NCBI RefSeq assembly: GCF_040054535.1 | Contig: NC_090792.1 | Location: 2,217,001 to 2,281,000, forward strand | Direction: 5' to 3' | Length of the DNA stretch: 64,000 nucleotides | Origin: Antennarius striatus | Taxonomy: Eukaryota > Chordata > Actinopteri > Lophiiformes > Antennariidae | In this document: positions 1-11,804 of the stretch, one piece after another | Position numbering within the stretch: position 1 is the stretch's first letter | Layout of the letters: each line of letters starts with the position of its first letter | Notes under the pieces: model-generated | The model's database searches: none | What the model saw: only the letters and a program-made list of their open reading frames with translations | Told to the model about the DNA's origin: nothing | Program-made: the position numbers and the translations under genes

Positions 1-131
1 CACCACGCTCTTGCTGAGCTTGCGTTGTGCTCGTGAAAGGAAACCTGTCCAGATATCGGTGCTCGCACAGCCCCCGTGGTTGTTTGATATTGGAGTGATT
101 GATGAGCTCTTTTCTCTGTCTCTTGGACACA

Positions 132-143
132 GGAAGCGCTTCC
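132..143. promoter_or_regulatory. Conserved palindrome at -251 of each U1 unit
   Basis: Perfect 12-bp palindrome GGAAGCGCTTCC at -251 to -240 from the first U1 start, at the same offset in the other units. It holds two inverted GGAA cores, the core bound by ETS-type factors. It lies just upstream of the expected distal enhancer region of snRNA promoters. A regulatory role is inference. Confidence 0.3.
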
Positions 144-167
144 AAACTAGCTATCATTGGAAACTTC

Positions 168-175
168 ATTTGTGG
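168..175 (+). promoter_or_regulatory. Octamer-like motif in expected DSE position
   Basis: ATTTGTGG at -215 to -208. The reverse octamer is ATTTGCAT, so only the first five or six bases agree. The position is where vertebrate snRNA genes carry the distal sequence element bound by Oct-1. Human U1 also has a degenerate octamer. No convincing ZNF143 (Staf) site was seen nearby. Confidence 0.3.
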
Positions 176-255
176 AATGGAGAAATAAACCAGTAGACAC
201 GTAAACCACAGGGATAGTACTTGTTGCCCACACGTCCAAAACAGTGTTGAGCCGC

Positions 256-271
256 GCAATTGATCAATTGC
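256..271. promoter_or_regulatory. Conserved 16-bp palindrome at -127 of each U1 unit
   Basis: Perfect palindrome GCAATTGATCAATTGC at -127 to -112, between the distal and proximal promoter regions. It was seen unchanged in every unit inspected, including those with damaged U1 bodies. It contains two CAATTG motifs around TGATCA. I know of no standard snRNA promoter element with this sequence, so it may be a family-specific site or simply conserved by homogenisation. Confidence 0.35.
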
Positions 272-321
272 ACGAGTGTCTGGTGTGTGTTATATTCTTT
301 ACTCTCCAACACTTCAAGCGT

Positions 322-340
322 GCACCACGATCCAGGGGTG
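322..340 (+). promoter_or_regulatory. Proximal sequence element (PSE) of U1 promoter
   Basis: GCACCACGATCCAGGGGTG at -61 to -43. It matches the vertebrate PSE consensus TCACCNTNACTNAAAAGTG at the CACC start, the central A residues and the closing GTG, and sits at the standard distance. The PSE recruits SNAPc and sets the start site. There is no TATA box at -25, as expected for a Pol II snRNA gene. The same element sits at the same offset before every copy, including the truncated one. Confidence 0.75.
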
Positions 341-382
341 TGCGTCTGGGAAGCAGCACGCTGCCTCAGACAGCTCAAGCTC

Positions 383-546
383 ATACTTACCTGGCAGGGG
401 AGATACCATGATCAGCAAGGTGGTTCTCCCAGGGCGAGGCTAAGCCATTGCACTGCGGCTGTGCTGACTCCTGCGAATTCCCCAAATGTGGGAATCTCGA
501 CTGCATAATTTCTGGTAGTGGGGGACTGCGTTCGCGCTCTCCCCTG
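383..546 (+). ncRNA. rnu1: U1 snRNA, copy 1 (reference form)
   Basis: U1 is the RNA core of the U1 snRNP, which pairs with 5' splice sites in the nucleus. Length is 164 nt, the same as human U1. It starts AUACUUACCU, the exact splice-site-pairing segment (nt 3-11). Stem-loop I ends in GAUCAGCAAG (nt 28-37; human GAUCACGAAG). Loop II is AUUGCACUGC (nt 65-74), keeping the U1A core AUUGCAC. Stem III pairs AUUCCC with GGGAAU. The Sm site AAUUUCUGG is at nt 125-133. Stem-loop IV has a UUCG tetraloop (nt 149-152), and the RNA ends CCCCUG. Relative to human, U62-A77 is replaced by G-C and U95-A113 by A-U, so both pairs are kept. The start was set by the conserved 5' end and the PSE spacing. Twenty-two other copies are identical over all 164 nt. 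Confidence 0.97.
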
Positions 547-1140
547 ATCCACATGTCAAAGGAAAAATGTCCACCACTTCCTCCATGCAGACCAATCCAT
601 GCGTAATTTGCGTTGGAGTGCCGGGGAAAGGCCTCACTGGTGCCTTTGCCCTGTTCAGACGAGGCCCACGAGTCCTGCCCGGCCTGGCTCGCTGGAGAAA
701 AGGGGGAGTGTACGGAGAGTGGGCTTGACATGTAAAATGGTAAAATGTGCAGCGATTGCACCACGCTCTTGCTGAGCTTGCGTTGTGCTCGTGAAAGGAA
801 ACCTGTCCAGATATCGGTGCTCGCACAGCCCCCGTGGTTGTTTGATATTGGAGTGATTGATGAGCTCTTTTCTCTGTCTCTTGGACACAGGAAGCGCTTC
901 CAAACTAGCTATCATTGGAAACTTCATTTGTGGAATGGAGAAATAAACCAGTAGACACGTAAACCACAGGGATAGTACTTGTTGCCCACACGTCCAAAAC
1001 AGTGTTGAGCCGCGCAATTGATCAATTGCACGAGTGTCTGGTGTGTGTTATATTCTTTACTCTCCAACACTTCAAGCGTGCACCACGATCCAGGGGTGTG
1101 CGTCTGGGAAGCAGCACGCTGCCTCAGACAGCTCAAGCTC
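547..1140 (+). other. Intergenic spacer of the U1 repeat unit
   Basis: Spacer between copies 1 and 2, about 594 bp here and 586 bp in the standard unit. It carries the 3' box, then a GC-rich stretch with no recognised gene, then the promoter of the next copy. This spacer alone has an 8-bp direct duplication (taaaatgg) near 731-746. A short hairpin-capable motif (gtgca, five bases, tgcac) precedes the CCACGCTC segment. Open frames of 70-190 codons here are not supported as genes. Confidence 0.8.
555..567 (+). terminator. snRNA 3' box
   Basis: GTCAAAGGAAAAA begins 8 nt after the U1 3' end. It resembles the vertebrate 3' box GTTT-N-AAAR-NN-AGA, which directs Integrator-dependent 3' end formation of Pol II snRNAs. 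It is present at the same offset after the full copies and again in the 109-bp duplication near 36,341. The match is imperfect (GTC rather than GTT, A-rich end). Confidence 0.6.
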
Positions 1141-1304
1141 ATACTTACCTGGCAGGGGAGATACCATGATCAGCAAGGTGGTTCTCCCAGGGCGAGGCTA
1201 AGCCATTGCACTGCGGCTGTGCTGACTCCTGCGAATTCCCCAAATGTGGGAATCTCGACTGCACAATTTCTGGTAGTGGGGGACTGCGTTCGCGCTCTCC
1301 CCTG
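1141..1304 (+). ncRNA. rnu1: U1 snRNA, copy 2 (U124C)
   Basis: Differs from copy 1 by U124C, the base just before the Sm site. The spacer after it carries GCAGAT rather than GCAGAC, a marker shared with copies at 20,641 and 28,891. Confidence 0.94.
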
Positions 1305-1890
1305 ATCCACATGTCAAAGGAAAAATGTCCACCACTTCCTCCATGCAGATCAATCCATGCGTAATTTGCGTTGGAGTGCCGGGGAAAGGCCTCACTGGTG
1401 CCTTTGCCCTGTTCAGACGAGGCCCACGAGTCCTGCCCGGTCTGGCTCGCTGGAGAAAAGGGGGAGTGTACGGAGAGTGGGCTTGACATGTAAAATGTGC
1501 AGCGATTGCACCACGCTCTTGCTGAGCTTGCGTTGTGCTCGTGAAAGGAAACCTGTCCAGATATCGGTGCTCGCACAGCCCCCGTGGTTGTTTGATATTG
1601 GAGTGATTGATGAGCTCTTTTCTCTGTCTCTTGGACACAGGAAGCGCTTCCAAACTAGCTATCATTGGAAACTTCATTTGTGGAATGGAGAAATAAACCA
1701 GTAGACACGTAAACCACAGGGATAGTACTTGTTGCCCACACGTCCAAAACAGTGTTGAGCCGCGCAATTGATCAATTGCACGAGTGTCTGGTGTGTGTTA
1801 TATTCTTTACTCTCCAACACTTCAAGCGTGCACCACGATCCAGGGGTGTGCGTCTGGGAAGCAGCACGCTGCCTCAGACAGCTCAAGCTC

Positions 1891-2054
1891 ATACTTACCT
1901 GGCAGGGGAGATACCATGATCAGCAAGGTGGTTCTCCCAGGGCGAGGCTAAGCCATTGCACTGCGGCTGTGCTGACTCCTGCGAATTCCCCAAATGTGGG
2001 AATCTCGACTGCATAATTTCTGGTAGTGGGGGACTGCGTTCGCGCTCTCCCCTG
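1891..2054 (+). ncRNA. rnu1: U1 snRNA, copy 3 (reference form)
   Basis: Identical to copy 1 across the RNA. Confidence 0.95.
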
Positions 2055-2640
2055 ATCCACATGTCAAAGGAAAAATGTCCACCACTTCCTCCATGCAGAC
2101 CAATCCATGCGTAATTTGCGTTGGAGTGCCGGGGAAAGGCCTCACTGGTGCCTTTGCCCTGTTCAGACGAGGCCCACGAGTCCTGCCCGGTCTGGCTCGC
2201 TGGAGAAAAGGGGGAGTGTACGGAGAGTGGGCTTGACATGTAAAATGTGCAGCGATTGCACCACGCTCTTGCTGAGCTTGCGTTGTGCTCGTGAAAGGAA
2301 ACCTGTCCAGATATCGGTGCTCGCACAGCCCCCGTGGTTGTTTGATATTGGAGTGATTGATGAGCTCTTTTCTCTGTCTCTTGGACACAGGAAGCGCTTC
2401 CAAACTAGCTATCATTGGAAACTTCATTTGTGGAATGGAGAAATAAACCAGTAGACACGTAAACCACAGGGATAGTACTTGTTGCCCACACGTCCAAAAC
2501 AGTGTTGAGCCGCGCAATTGATCAATTGCACGAGTGTCTGGTGTGTGTTATATTCTTTACTCTCCAACACTTCAAGCGTGCACCACGATCCAGGGGTGTG
2601 CGTCTGGGAAGCAGCACGCTGCCTCAGACAGCTCAAGCTC

Positions 2641-2804
2641 ATACTTACCTGGCAGGGGAGATACCATGATCAGCAAGGTGGTTCTCCCAGGGCGAGGCTA
2701 AGCCATTGCACTGCGGCTGTGCTGACTCCTGCGAATTCCCCAAATGTGGGAATCTCGACTGCATAATTTCTGGTAGTGGGGGACTGCGTTCGCGCTCTCC
2801 CCTG
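2641..2804 (+). ncRNA. rnu1: U1 snRNA, copy 4 (reference form)
   Basis: Identical to copy 1 across the RNA. Confidence 0.95.
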
Positions 2805-3390
2805 ATCCACATGTCAAAGGAAAAATGTCCACCACTTCCTCCATGCAGACCAATCCATGCGTAATTTGCGTTGGAGTGCCGGGGAAAGGCCTCACTGGTG
2901 CCTTTGCCCTGTTCAGACGAGGCCCACGAGTCCTGCCCGGCCTGGCTCGCTGGAGAAAAGGGGGAGTGTACGGAGAGTGGGCTTGACATGTAAAATGTGC
3001 AGCGATTGCACCACGCTCTTGCTGAGCTTGCGTTGTGCTCGTGAAAGGAAACCTGTCCAGATATCGGTGCTCGCACAGCCCCCGTGGTTGTTTGATATTG
3101 GAGTGATTGATGAGCTCTTTTCTCTGTCTCTTGGACACAGGAAGCGCTTCCAAACTAGCTATCATTGGAAACTTCATTTGTGGAATGGAGAAATAAACCA
3201 GTAGACACGTAAACCACAGGGATAGTACTTGTTGCCCACACGTCCAAAACAGTGTTGAGCCGCGCAATTGATCAATTGCACGAGTGTCTGGTGTGTGTTA
3301 TATTCTTTACTCTCCAACACTTCAAGCGTGCACCACGATCCAGGGGTGTGCGTCTGGGAAGCAGCACGCTGCCTCAGACAGCTCAAGCTC

Positions 3391-3554
3391 ATACTTACCT
3401 GGCAGGGGAGATACCATGATCAGCAAGGTGGTTCTCCCAAGGCGAGGCTAAGCCATTGCACTGCGGCTGTGCTGACTCCTGCGAATTCCCCAAATGTGGG
3501 AATCTCGACTGCATAATTTCTGGTAGTGGGGGACTGCGTTCGCGCTCTCCCCTG
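3391..3554 (+). ncRNA. rnu1: U1 snRNA, copy 5 (G50A)
   Basis: G50A, near the junction between stems I and II. With the next copy it forms a two-unit block repeated at 21,391-22,890. Confidence 0.92.
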
Positions 3555-4140
3555 ATCCACATGTCAAAGGAAAAATGTCCACCACTTCCTCCATGCAGAC
3601 CAATCCATGCGTAATTTGCGTTGGAGTGCCGGGGAAAGGCCTCACTGGTGCCTTTGCCCTGTTCAGACGAGGCCCACGAGTCCTGCCCGGTCTGGCTCGC
3701 TGGAGAAAAGGGGGAGTGTACGGAGAGTGGGCTTGACATGTAAAATGTGCAGCGATTGCACCACGCTCTTGCTGAGCTTGCGTTGTGCTCGTGAAAGGAA
3801 ACCTGTCCAGATATCGGTGCTCGCACAGCCCCCGTGGTTGTTTGATATTGGAGTGATTGATGAGCTCTTTTCTCTGTCTCTTGGACACAGGAAGCGCTTC
3901 CAAACTAGCTATCATTGGAAACTTCATTTGTGGAATGGAGAAATAAACCAGTAGACACGTAAACCACAGGGATAGTACTTGTTGCCCACACGTCCAAAAC
4001 AGTGTTGAGCCGCGCAATTGATCAATTGCACGAGTGTCTGGTGTGTGTTATATTCTTTACTCTCCAACACTTCAAGCGTGCACCACGATCCAGGGGTGTG
4101 CGTCTGGGAAGAAGGACGCTGCCTCAGACAGCTCAAGCTC

Positions 4141-4304
4141 ATACTTACCTGGCAGGGGAGATACCATGATCAGCAAGGTGGTTCTCCCAAGGCGAGGCTA
4201 AGCCATTGCACTGCGGCTGTGCTGACTCCTGCGAATTCCCCAAATGTGGGAATCTCGACTGCATAATTTCTGGTAGTGGGGGACTGCGTTCGCGGTCTCC
4301 CCTG
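4141..4304 (+). ncRNA. rnu1: U1 snRNA, copy 6 (G50A, C155G)
   Basis: G50A plus C155G; the latter breaks the G146-C155 pair two pairs below the UUCG loop. The upstream flank reads GAAGGACG instead of GCAGCACG near -30. The same combination recurs at 22,141. Confidence 0.9.
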
Positions 4305-4890
4305 ATCCACATGTCAAAGGAAAAATGTCCACCACTTCCTCCATGCAGACCAATCCATGTGTAATTTGCGTTGGAGTGCCGGGGAAAGGCCTCACTGGTG
4401 CCTTTGCCCTGTTCAGACGAGGCCCACGAGTCCTGCCCGGCCTGGCTCGCTGGAGAAAAGGGGGAGTGTACGGAGAGTGGGCTTGACATGTAAAATGTGC
4501 AGCGATTGCACCACGCTCTTGCTGAGCTTGCGTTGTGCTCGTGAAAGGAAACCTGTCCAGATATCGGTGCTCGCACAGCCCCCGTGGTTGTTTGATATTG
4601 GAGTGATTGATGAGCTCTTTTCTCTGTCTCTTGGACACAGGAAGCGCTTCCAAACTAGCTATCATTGGAAACTTCATTTGTGGAATGGAGAAATAAACCA
4701 GTAGACACGTAAACCACAGGGATAGTACTTGTTGCCCACACGTCCAAAACAGTGTTGAGCCGCGCAATTGATCAATTGCACGAGTGTCTGGTGTGTGTTA
4801 TATTCTTTACTCTCCAACACTTCAAGCGTGCACCACGATCCAGGGGTGTGCGTCTGGGAAGCAGCACGCTGCCTCAGACAGCTCAAGTTC

Positions 4891-5054
4891 ATACTTACCT
4901 GGCAGGGGAGATACCATGATCAGCAAGGTGGTTCTCCCAGGGCGAGGCTAAGCCATTGCACTGCGGCTGTGCTGACTCCTGCGAATTCCCCAAATGTGGG
5001 AATCTCGACTGCATAATTTCTGGTAGTGGGGGACTGCGTTCGCGCTCTCCCCTG
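4891..5054 (+). ncRNA. rnu1: U1 snRNA, copy 7 (reference form)
   Basis: RNA identical to copy 1. The flank has C to T at -3, shared with copies at 24,391 and 38,419. Confidence 0.95.
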
Positions 5055-5640
5055 ATCCACATGTCAAAGGAAAAATGTCCACCACTTCCTCCATGCAGAC
5101 CAATCCATGTGTAATTTGCGTTGGAGTGCCGGGGAAAGGCCTCACTGGTGCCTTTGCCCTGTTCAGACGAGGCCCACGAGTCCTGCCCGGCCTGGCTCGC
5201 TGGAGAAAAGGGGGAGTGTACGGAGAGTGGGCTTGACATGTAAAATGTGCAGCGATTGCACCACGCTCTTGCTGAGCTTGCGTTGTGCTCGTGAAAGGAA
5301 ACCTGTCCAGATATCGGTGCTCGCACAGCCCCCGTGGTTGTTTGATATTGGAGTGATTGATGAGCTCTTTTCTCTGTCTCTTGGACACAGGAAGCGCTTC
5401 CAAACTAGCTATCATTGGAAACTTCATTTGTGGAATGGAGAAATAAACCAGTAGACACGTAAACCACAGGGATAGTACTTGTTGCCCACACGTCCAAAAC
5501 AGTGTTGAGCCGCGCAATTGATCAATTGCACGAGTGTCTGGTGTGTGTTATATTCTTTACTCTCCAACACTTCAAGCGTGCACCACGATCCAGGGGTGTG
5601 CGTCTGGGAAGCAGCACGCTGCCTCAGACAGCTCAAGCTC

Positions 5641-5804
5641 ATACTTACCTGGCAGGGGAGATACCATGATCAGCAAGGTGGTTCTCCCAGGGCGAGGCTA
5701 AGCCATTGCACTGCGGCTGTGCTGACTCCTGCGAATTCCCCAAATGTGGGAATCTCGACTGCACAATTTCTGGTAGTGGGGGACTGCGTTCGCGCTCTCC
5801 CCTG
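5641..5804 (+). ncRNA. rnu1: U1 snRNA, copy 8 (U124C)
   Basis: U124C is the only change from copy 1. Confidence 0.94.
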
Positions 5805-6390
5805 ATCCACATGTCAAAGGAAAAATGTCCACCACTTCCTCCATGCAGACCAATCCATGCGTAATTTGCGTTGGAGTGCCGGGGAAAGGCCTCACTGGTG
5901 CCTTTGCCCTGTTCAGACGAGGCCCACGAGTCCTGCCCGGCCTGGCTCGCTGGAGAAAAGGGGGAGTGTACGGAGAGTGGGCTTGACATGTAAAATGTGC
6001 AGCGATTGCACCACGCTCTTGCTGAGCTTGCGTTGTGCTCGTGAAAGGAAACCTGTCCAGATATCGGTGCTCGCACAGCCCCCGTGGTTGTTTGATATTG
6101 GAGTGATTGATGAGCTCTTTTCTCTGTCTCTTGGACACAGGAAGCGCTTCCAAACTAGCTATCATTGGAAACTTCATTTGTGGAATGGAGAAATAAACCA
6201 GTAGACACGTAAACCACAGGGATAGTACTTGTTGCCCACACGTCCAAAACAGTGTTGAGCCGCGCAATTGATCAATTGCACGAGTGTCTGGTGTGTGTTA
6301 TATTCTTTACTCTCCAACACTTCAAGCGTGCACCACGATCCAGGGGTGTGCGTCTGGGAAGCAGCACGCTGCCTCAGACAGCTCAAGCTC

Positions 6391-6554
6391 ATACTTACCT
6401 GGCAGGGGAGATACCATGATCAGCAAGGTGGTTCTCCCAGGGCGAGGCTAAGCCATTGCACTGCGGCTGTGCTGACTCCTGCGAATTCCCCAAATGTGAG
6501 AATCTCGACTGCATAATTTCTGGTAGTGGGGGACTGCGTTCGCGCTCTCCCCTG
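6391..6554 (+). ncRNA. rnu1: U1 snRNA, copy 9 (G109A)
   Basis: Private change G109A in the 3' strand of stem III; it would turn a G-C pair into an A-C mismatch. Confidence 0.92.
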
Positions 6555-7140
6555 ATCCACATGTCAAAGGAAAAATGTCCACCACTTCCTCCATGCAGAC
6601 CAATCCATGTGTAATTTGCGTTGGAGTGCCGGGGAAAGGCCTCACTGGTGCCTTTGCCCTGTTCAGACGAGGCCCACGAGTCCTGCCCGGCCTGGCTCGC
6701 TGGAGAAAAGGGGGAGTGTACGGAGAGTGGGCTTGACATGTAAAATGTGCAGCGATTGCACCACGCTCTTGCTGAGCTTGCGTTGTGCTCGTGAAAGGAA
6801 ACCTGTCCAGATATCGGTGCTCGCACAGCCCCCGTGGTTGTTTGATATTGGAGTGATTGATGAGCTCTTTTCTCTGTCTCTTGGACACAGGAAGCGCTTC
6901 CAAACTAGCTATCATTGGAAACTTCATTTGTGGAATGGAGAAATAAACCAGTAGACACGTAAACCACAGGGATAGTACTTGTTGCCCACACGTCCAAAAC
7001 AGTGTTGAGCCGCGCAATTGATCAATTGCACGAGTGTCTGGTGTGTGTTATATTCTTTACTCTCCAACACTTCAAGCGTGCACCACGATCCAGGGGTGTG
7101 CGTCTGGGAAGCAGCACGCTGCCTCAGACAGCTCAAGCTC

Positions 7141-7304
7141 ATACTTACCTGGCAGGGGAGATACCATGATCAGCAAGGTGGTTCTCCCAGGGCGAGGCTA
7201 AGCCATTGCACTGCGGCTGTGCTGACTCCTGCGAATTCCCCAAATGTGGGAATCTCGACTGCATAATTTCTGGTAGTGGGGGACTGCGTTCGCGCTCTCC
7301 CCTG
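7141..7304 (+). ncRNA. rnu1: U1 snRNA, copy 10 (reference form)
   Basis: RNA identical to copy 1. Private spacer changes: AAATATCC just after the 3' box and ACTAATTA near 7,655. Confidence 0.95.
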
Positions 7305-7890
7305 ATCCACATGTCAAAGGAAAAATATCCACCACTTCCTCCATGCAGACCAATCCATGCGTAATTTGCGTTGGAGTGCCGGGGAAAGGCCTCACTGGTG
7401 CCTTTGCCCTGTTCAGACGAGGCCCACGAGTCCTGCCCGGCCTGGCTCGCTGGAGAAAAGGGGGAGTGTACGGAGAGTGGGCTTGACATGTAAAATGTGC
7501 AGCGATTGCACCACGCTCTTGCTGAGCTTGCGTTGTGCTCGTGAAAGGAAACCTGTCCAGATATCGGTGCTCGCACAGCCCCCGTGGTTGTTTGATATTG
7601 GAGTGATTGATGAGCTCTTTTCTCTGTCTCTTGGACACAGGAAGCGCTTCCAAACTAATTATCATTGGAAACTTCATTTGTGGAATGGAGAAATAAACCA
7701 GTAGACACGTAAACCACAGGGATAGTACTTGTTGCCCACACGTCCAAAACAGTGTTGAGCCGCGCAATTGATCAATTGCACGAGTGTCTGGTGTGTGTTA
7801 TATTCTTTACTCTCCAACACTTCAAGCGTGCACCACGATCCAGGGGTGTGCGTCTGGGAAGCAGCACGCTGCCTCAGACAGCTCAAGCTC

Positions 7891-8054
7891 ATACTTACCT
7901 GGCAGGGGAGATACCTTGATCAGCAAGGTGGTTCTACCAGGGCGAGGTTAAGCCATTGCACTGCGGCTGTGCTGACTCCTGCGAATTCCCCAAATGTGGG
8001 AATCTCGACTGCATAATTTCTGGTAGTGGGGGACTGCGTTCGCGCTCTCCCCTG
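7891..8054 (+). ncRNA. rnu1: U1 snRNA, copy 11 (A26U, C46A, C58U)
   Basis: First member of a class with three linked changes. A26U and C46A each break a stem I pair (with U39 and G18); C58U gives a G-U wobble in stem II. The spacer carries the marker CCTGGCACGC. Six copies share all of this. Whether the RNA is stable is uncertain. Confidence 0.88.
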
Positions 8055-8640
8055 ATCCACATGTCAAAGGAAAAATGTCCACCACTTCCTCCATGCAGAC
8101 CAATCCATGTGTAATTTGCGTTGGAGTGCCGGGGAAAGGCCTCACTGGTGCCTTTGCCCTGTTCAGACGAGGCCCACGAGTCCTGCCCGGCCTGGCACGC
8201 TGGAGAAAAGGGGGAGTGTACGGAGAGTGGGCTTGACATGTAAAATGTGCAGCGATTGCACCACGCTCTTGCTGAGCTTGCGTTGTGCTCGTGAAAGGAA
8301 ACCTGTCCAGATATCGGTGCTCGCACAGCCCCCGTGGTTGTTTGATATTGGAGTGATTGATGAGCTCTTTTCTCTGTCTCTTGGACACAGGAAGCGCTTC
8401 CAAACTAGCTATCATTGGAAACTTCATTTGTGGAATGGAGAAATAAACCAGTAGACACGTAAACCACAGGGATAGTACTTGTTGCCCACACGTCCAAAAC
8501 AGTGTTGAGCCGCGCAATTGATCAATTGCACGAGTGTCTGGTGTGTGTTATATTCTTTACTCTCCAACACTTCAAGCGTGCACCACGATCCAGGGGTGTG
8601 CGTCTGGGAAGCAGCACGCTGCCTCAGACAGCTCAAGCTC

Positions 8641-8804
8641 ATACTTACCTGGCAGGGGAGATACCATGATCAGCAAGGTGGTTCTCCCAGGGCGAGGCTA
8701 AGCCATTGCACTGCGGCTGTGCTGACTCCTGCGAATTCCCCAAATGTGGGAATCTCGACTGCACAATTTCTGGTAGTGGGGGACTGCGTTCGCGCTCTCC
8801 CCTG
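8641..8804 (+). ncRNA. rnu1: U1 snRNA, copy 12 (U124C)
   Basis: U124C. The following spacer has the marker GCTGGGCTTG, shared with 11,641, 16,141 and 18,391. Confidence 0.94.
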
Positions 8805-9390
8805 ATCCACATGTCAAAGGAAAAATGTCCACCACTTCCTCCATGCAGACCAATCCATGCGTAATTTGCGTTGGAGTGCCGGGGAAAGGCCTCACTGGTG
8901 CCTTTGCCCTGTTCAGACGAGGCCCACGAGTCCTGCCCGGTCTGGCTCGCTGGAGAAAAGGGGGAGTGTACGGAGAGTGGGCTTGACATGTAAAATGTGC
9001 AGCGATTGCACCACGCTCTTGCTGGGCTTGCGTTGTGCTCGTGAAAGGAAACCTGTCCAGATATCGGTGCTCGCACAGCCCCCGTGGTTGTTTGATATTG
9101 GAGTGATTGATGAGCTCTTTTCTCTGTCTCTTGGACACAGGAAGCGCTTCCAAACTAGCTATCATTGGAAACTTCATTTGTGGAATGGAGAAATAAACCA
9201 GTAGACACGTAAACCACAGGGATAGTACTTGTTGCCCACACGTCCAAAACAGTGTTGAGCCGCGCAATTGATCAATTGCACGAGTGTCTGGTGTGTGTTA
9301 TATTCTTTACTCTCCAACACTTCAAGCGTGCACCACGATCCAGGGGTGTGCGTCTGGGAAGCAGCACGCTGCCTCAGACAGCTCAAGCTC

Positions 9391-9554
9391 ATACTTACCT
9401 GGCAGGGGAGATACCATGATCAGCAAGGTGGTTCTCCCAGGGCGAGGCTAAGCCATTGCACTGCGGCTGTGCTGACTCCTGCGAATTCCCCAAATGTGGG
9501 AATCTCGACTGCATAATTTCTGGTAGTGGGGGACTGCGTTCGCGCTCTCCCCTG
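9391..9554 (+). ncRNA. rnu1: U1 snRNA, copy 13 (reference form)
   Basis: Identical to copy 1 across the RNA; third unit of the four-unit block. Confidence 0.95.
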
Positions 9555-10140
9555 ATCCACATGTCAAAGGAAAAATGTCCACCACTTCCTCCATGCAGAC
9601 CAATCCATGTGTAATTTGCGTTGGAGTGCCGGGGAAAGGCCTCACTGGTGCCTTTGCCCTGTTCAGACGAGGCCCACGAGTCCTGCCCGGCCTGGCTCGC
9701 TGGAGAAAAGGGGGAGTGTACGGAGAGTGGGCTTGACATGTAAAATGTGCAGCGATTGCACCACGCTCTTGCTGAGCTTGCGTTGTGCTCGTGAAAGGAA
9801 ACCTGTCCAGATATCGGTGCTCGCACAGCCCCCGTGGTTGTTTGATATTGGAGTGATTGATGAGCTCTTTTCTCTGTCTCTTGGACACAGGAAGCGCTTC
9901 CAAACTAGCTATCATTGGAAACTTCATTTGTGGAATGGAGAAATAAACCAGTAGACACGTAAACCACAGGGATAGTACTTGTTGCCCACACGTCCAAAAC
10001 AGTGTTGAGCCGCGCAATTGATCAATTGCACGAGTGTCTGGTGTGTGTTATATTCTTTACTCTCCAACACTTCAAGCGTGCACCACGATCCAGGGGTGTG
10101 CGTCTGGGAAGCAGCACGCTGCCTCAGACAGCTCAAGCTC

Positions 10141-10304
10141 ATACTTACCTGGCAGGGGAGATACCATGATCAGCAAGGTGGTTCTCCCAGGGCGAGGCTA
10201 AGCCATTGCACTGCGGCTGTGCTGACTCCTGCGAATTCCCCAAATGTGGGAATCTCGACTGCACAATTTCTGGTAGTGGGGGACTGCGTTCGCGCTCTCC
10301 CCTG
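10141..10304 (+). ncRNA. rnu1: U1 snRNA, copy 14 (U124C)
   Basis: U124C, with CCATGTG rather than CCATGCG in the spacer; fourth unit of the block. Confidence 0.94.
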
Positions 10305-10890
10305 ATCCACATGTCAAAGGAAAAATGTCCACCACTTCCTCCATGCAGACCAATCCATGTGTAATTTGCGTTGGAGTGCCGGGGAAAGGCCTCACTGGTG
10401 CCTTTGCCCTGTTCAGACGAGGCCCACGAGTCCTGCCCGGCCTGGCTCGCTGGAGAAAAGGGGGAGTGTACGGAGAGTGGGCTTGACATGTAAAATGTGC
10501 AGCGATTGCACCACGCTCTTGCTGAGCTTGCGTTGTGCTCGTGAAAGGAAACCTGTCCAGATATCGGTGCTCGCACAGCCCCCGTGGTTGTTTGATATTG
10601 GAGTGATTGATGAGCTCTTTTCTCTGTCTCTTGGACACAGGAAGCGCTTCCAAACTAGCTATCATTGGAAACTTCATTTGTGGAATGGAGAAATAAACCA
10701 GTAGACACGTAAACCACAGGGATAGTACTTGTTGCCCACACGTCCAAAACAGTGTTGAGCCGCGCAATTGATCAATTGCACGAGTGTCTGGTGTGTGTTA
10801 TATTCTTTACTCTCCAACACTTCAAGCGTGCACCACGATCCAGGGGTGTGCGTCTGGGAAGCAGCACGCTGCCTCAGACAGCTCAAGCTC

Positions 10891-11054
10891 ATACTTACCT
10901 GGCAGGGGAGATACCTTGATCAGCAAGGTGGTTCTACCAGGGCGAGGTTAAGCCATTGCACTGCGGCTGTGCTGACTCCTGCGAATTCCCCAAATGTGGG
11001 AATCTCGACTGCATAATTTCTGGTAGTGGGGGACTGCGTTCGCGCTCTCCCCTG
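10891..11054 (+). ncRNA. rnu1: U1 snRNA, copy 15 (A26U, C46A, C58U)
   Basis: Same three changes and CCTGGCACGC spacer marker as copy 11, exactly 3,000 bp away. Confidence 0.88.
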
Positions 11055-11640
11055 ATCCACATGTCAAAGGAAAAATGTCCACCACTTCCTCCATGCAGAC
11101 CAATCCATGTGTAATTTGCGTTGGAGTGCCGGGGAAAGGCCTCACTGGTGCCTTTGCCCTGTTCAGACGAGGCCCACGAGTCCTGCCCGGCCTGGCACGC
11201 TGGAGAAAAGGGGGAGTGTACGGAGAGTGGGCTTGACATGTAAAATGTGCAGCGATTGCACCACGCTCTTGCTGAGCTTGCGTTGTGCTCGTGAAAGGAA
11301 ACCTGTCCAGATATCGGTGCTCGCACAGCCCCCGTGGTTGTTTGATATTGGAGTGATTGATGAGCTCTTTTCTCTGTCTCTTGGACACAGGAAGCGCTTC
11401 CAAACTAGCTATCATTGGAAACTTCATTTGTGGAATGGAGAAATAAACCAGTAGACACGTAAACCACAGGGATAGTACTTGTTGCCCACACGTCCAAAAC
11501 AGTGTTGAGCCGCGCAATTGATCAATTGCACGAGTGTCTGGTGTGTGTTATATTCTTTACTCTCCAACACTTCAAGCGTGCACCACGATCCAGGGGTGTG
11601 CGTCTGGGAAGCAGCACGCTGCCTCAGACAGCTCAAGCTC

Positions 11641-11804
11641 ATACTTACCTGGCAGGGGAGATACCATGATCAGCAAGGTGGTTCTCCCAGGGCGAGGCTA
11701 AGCCATTGCACTGCGGCTGTGCTGACTCCTGCGAATTCCCCAAATGTGGGAATCTCGACTGCACAATTTCTGGTAGTGGGGGACTGCGTTCGCGCTCTCC
11801 CCTG
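11641..11804 (+). ncRNA. rnu1: U1 snRNA, copy 16 (U124C)
   Basis: U124C with the GCTGGGCTTG spacer marker, as in copy 12. Confidence 0.94.
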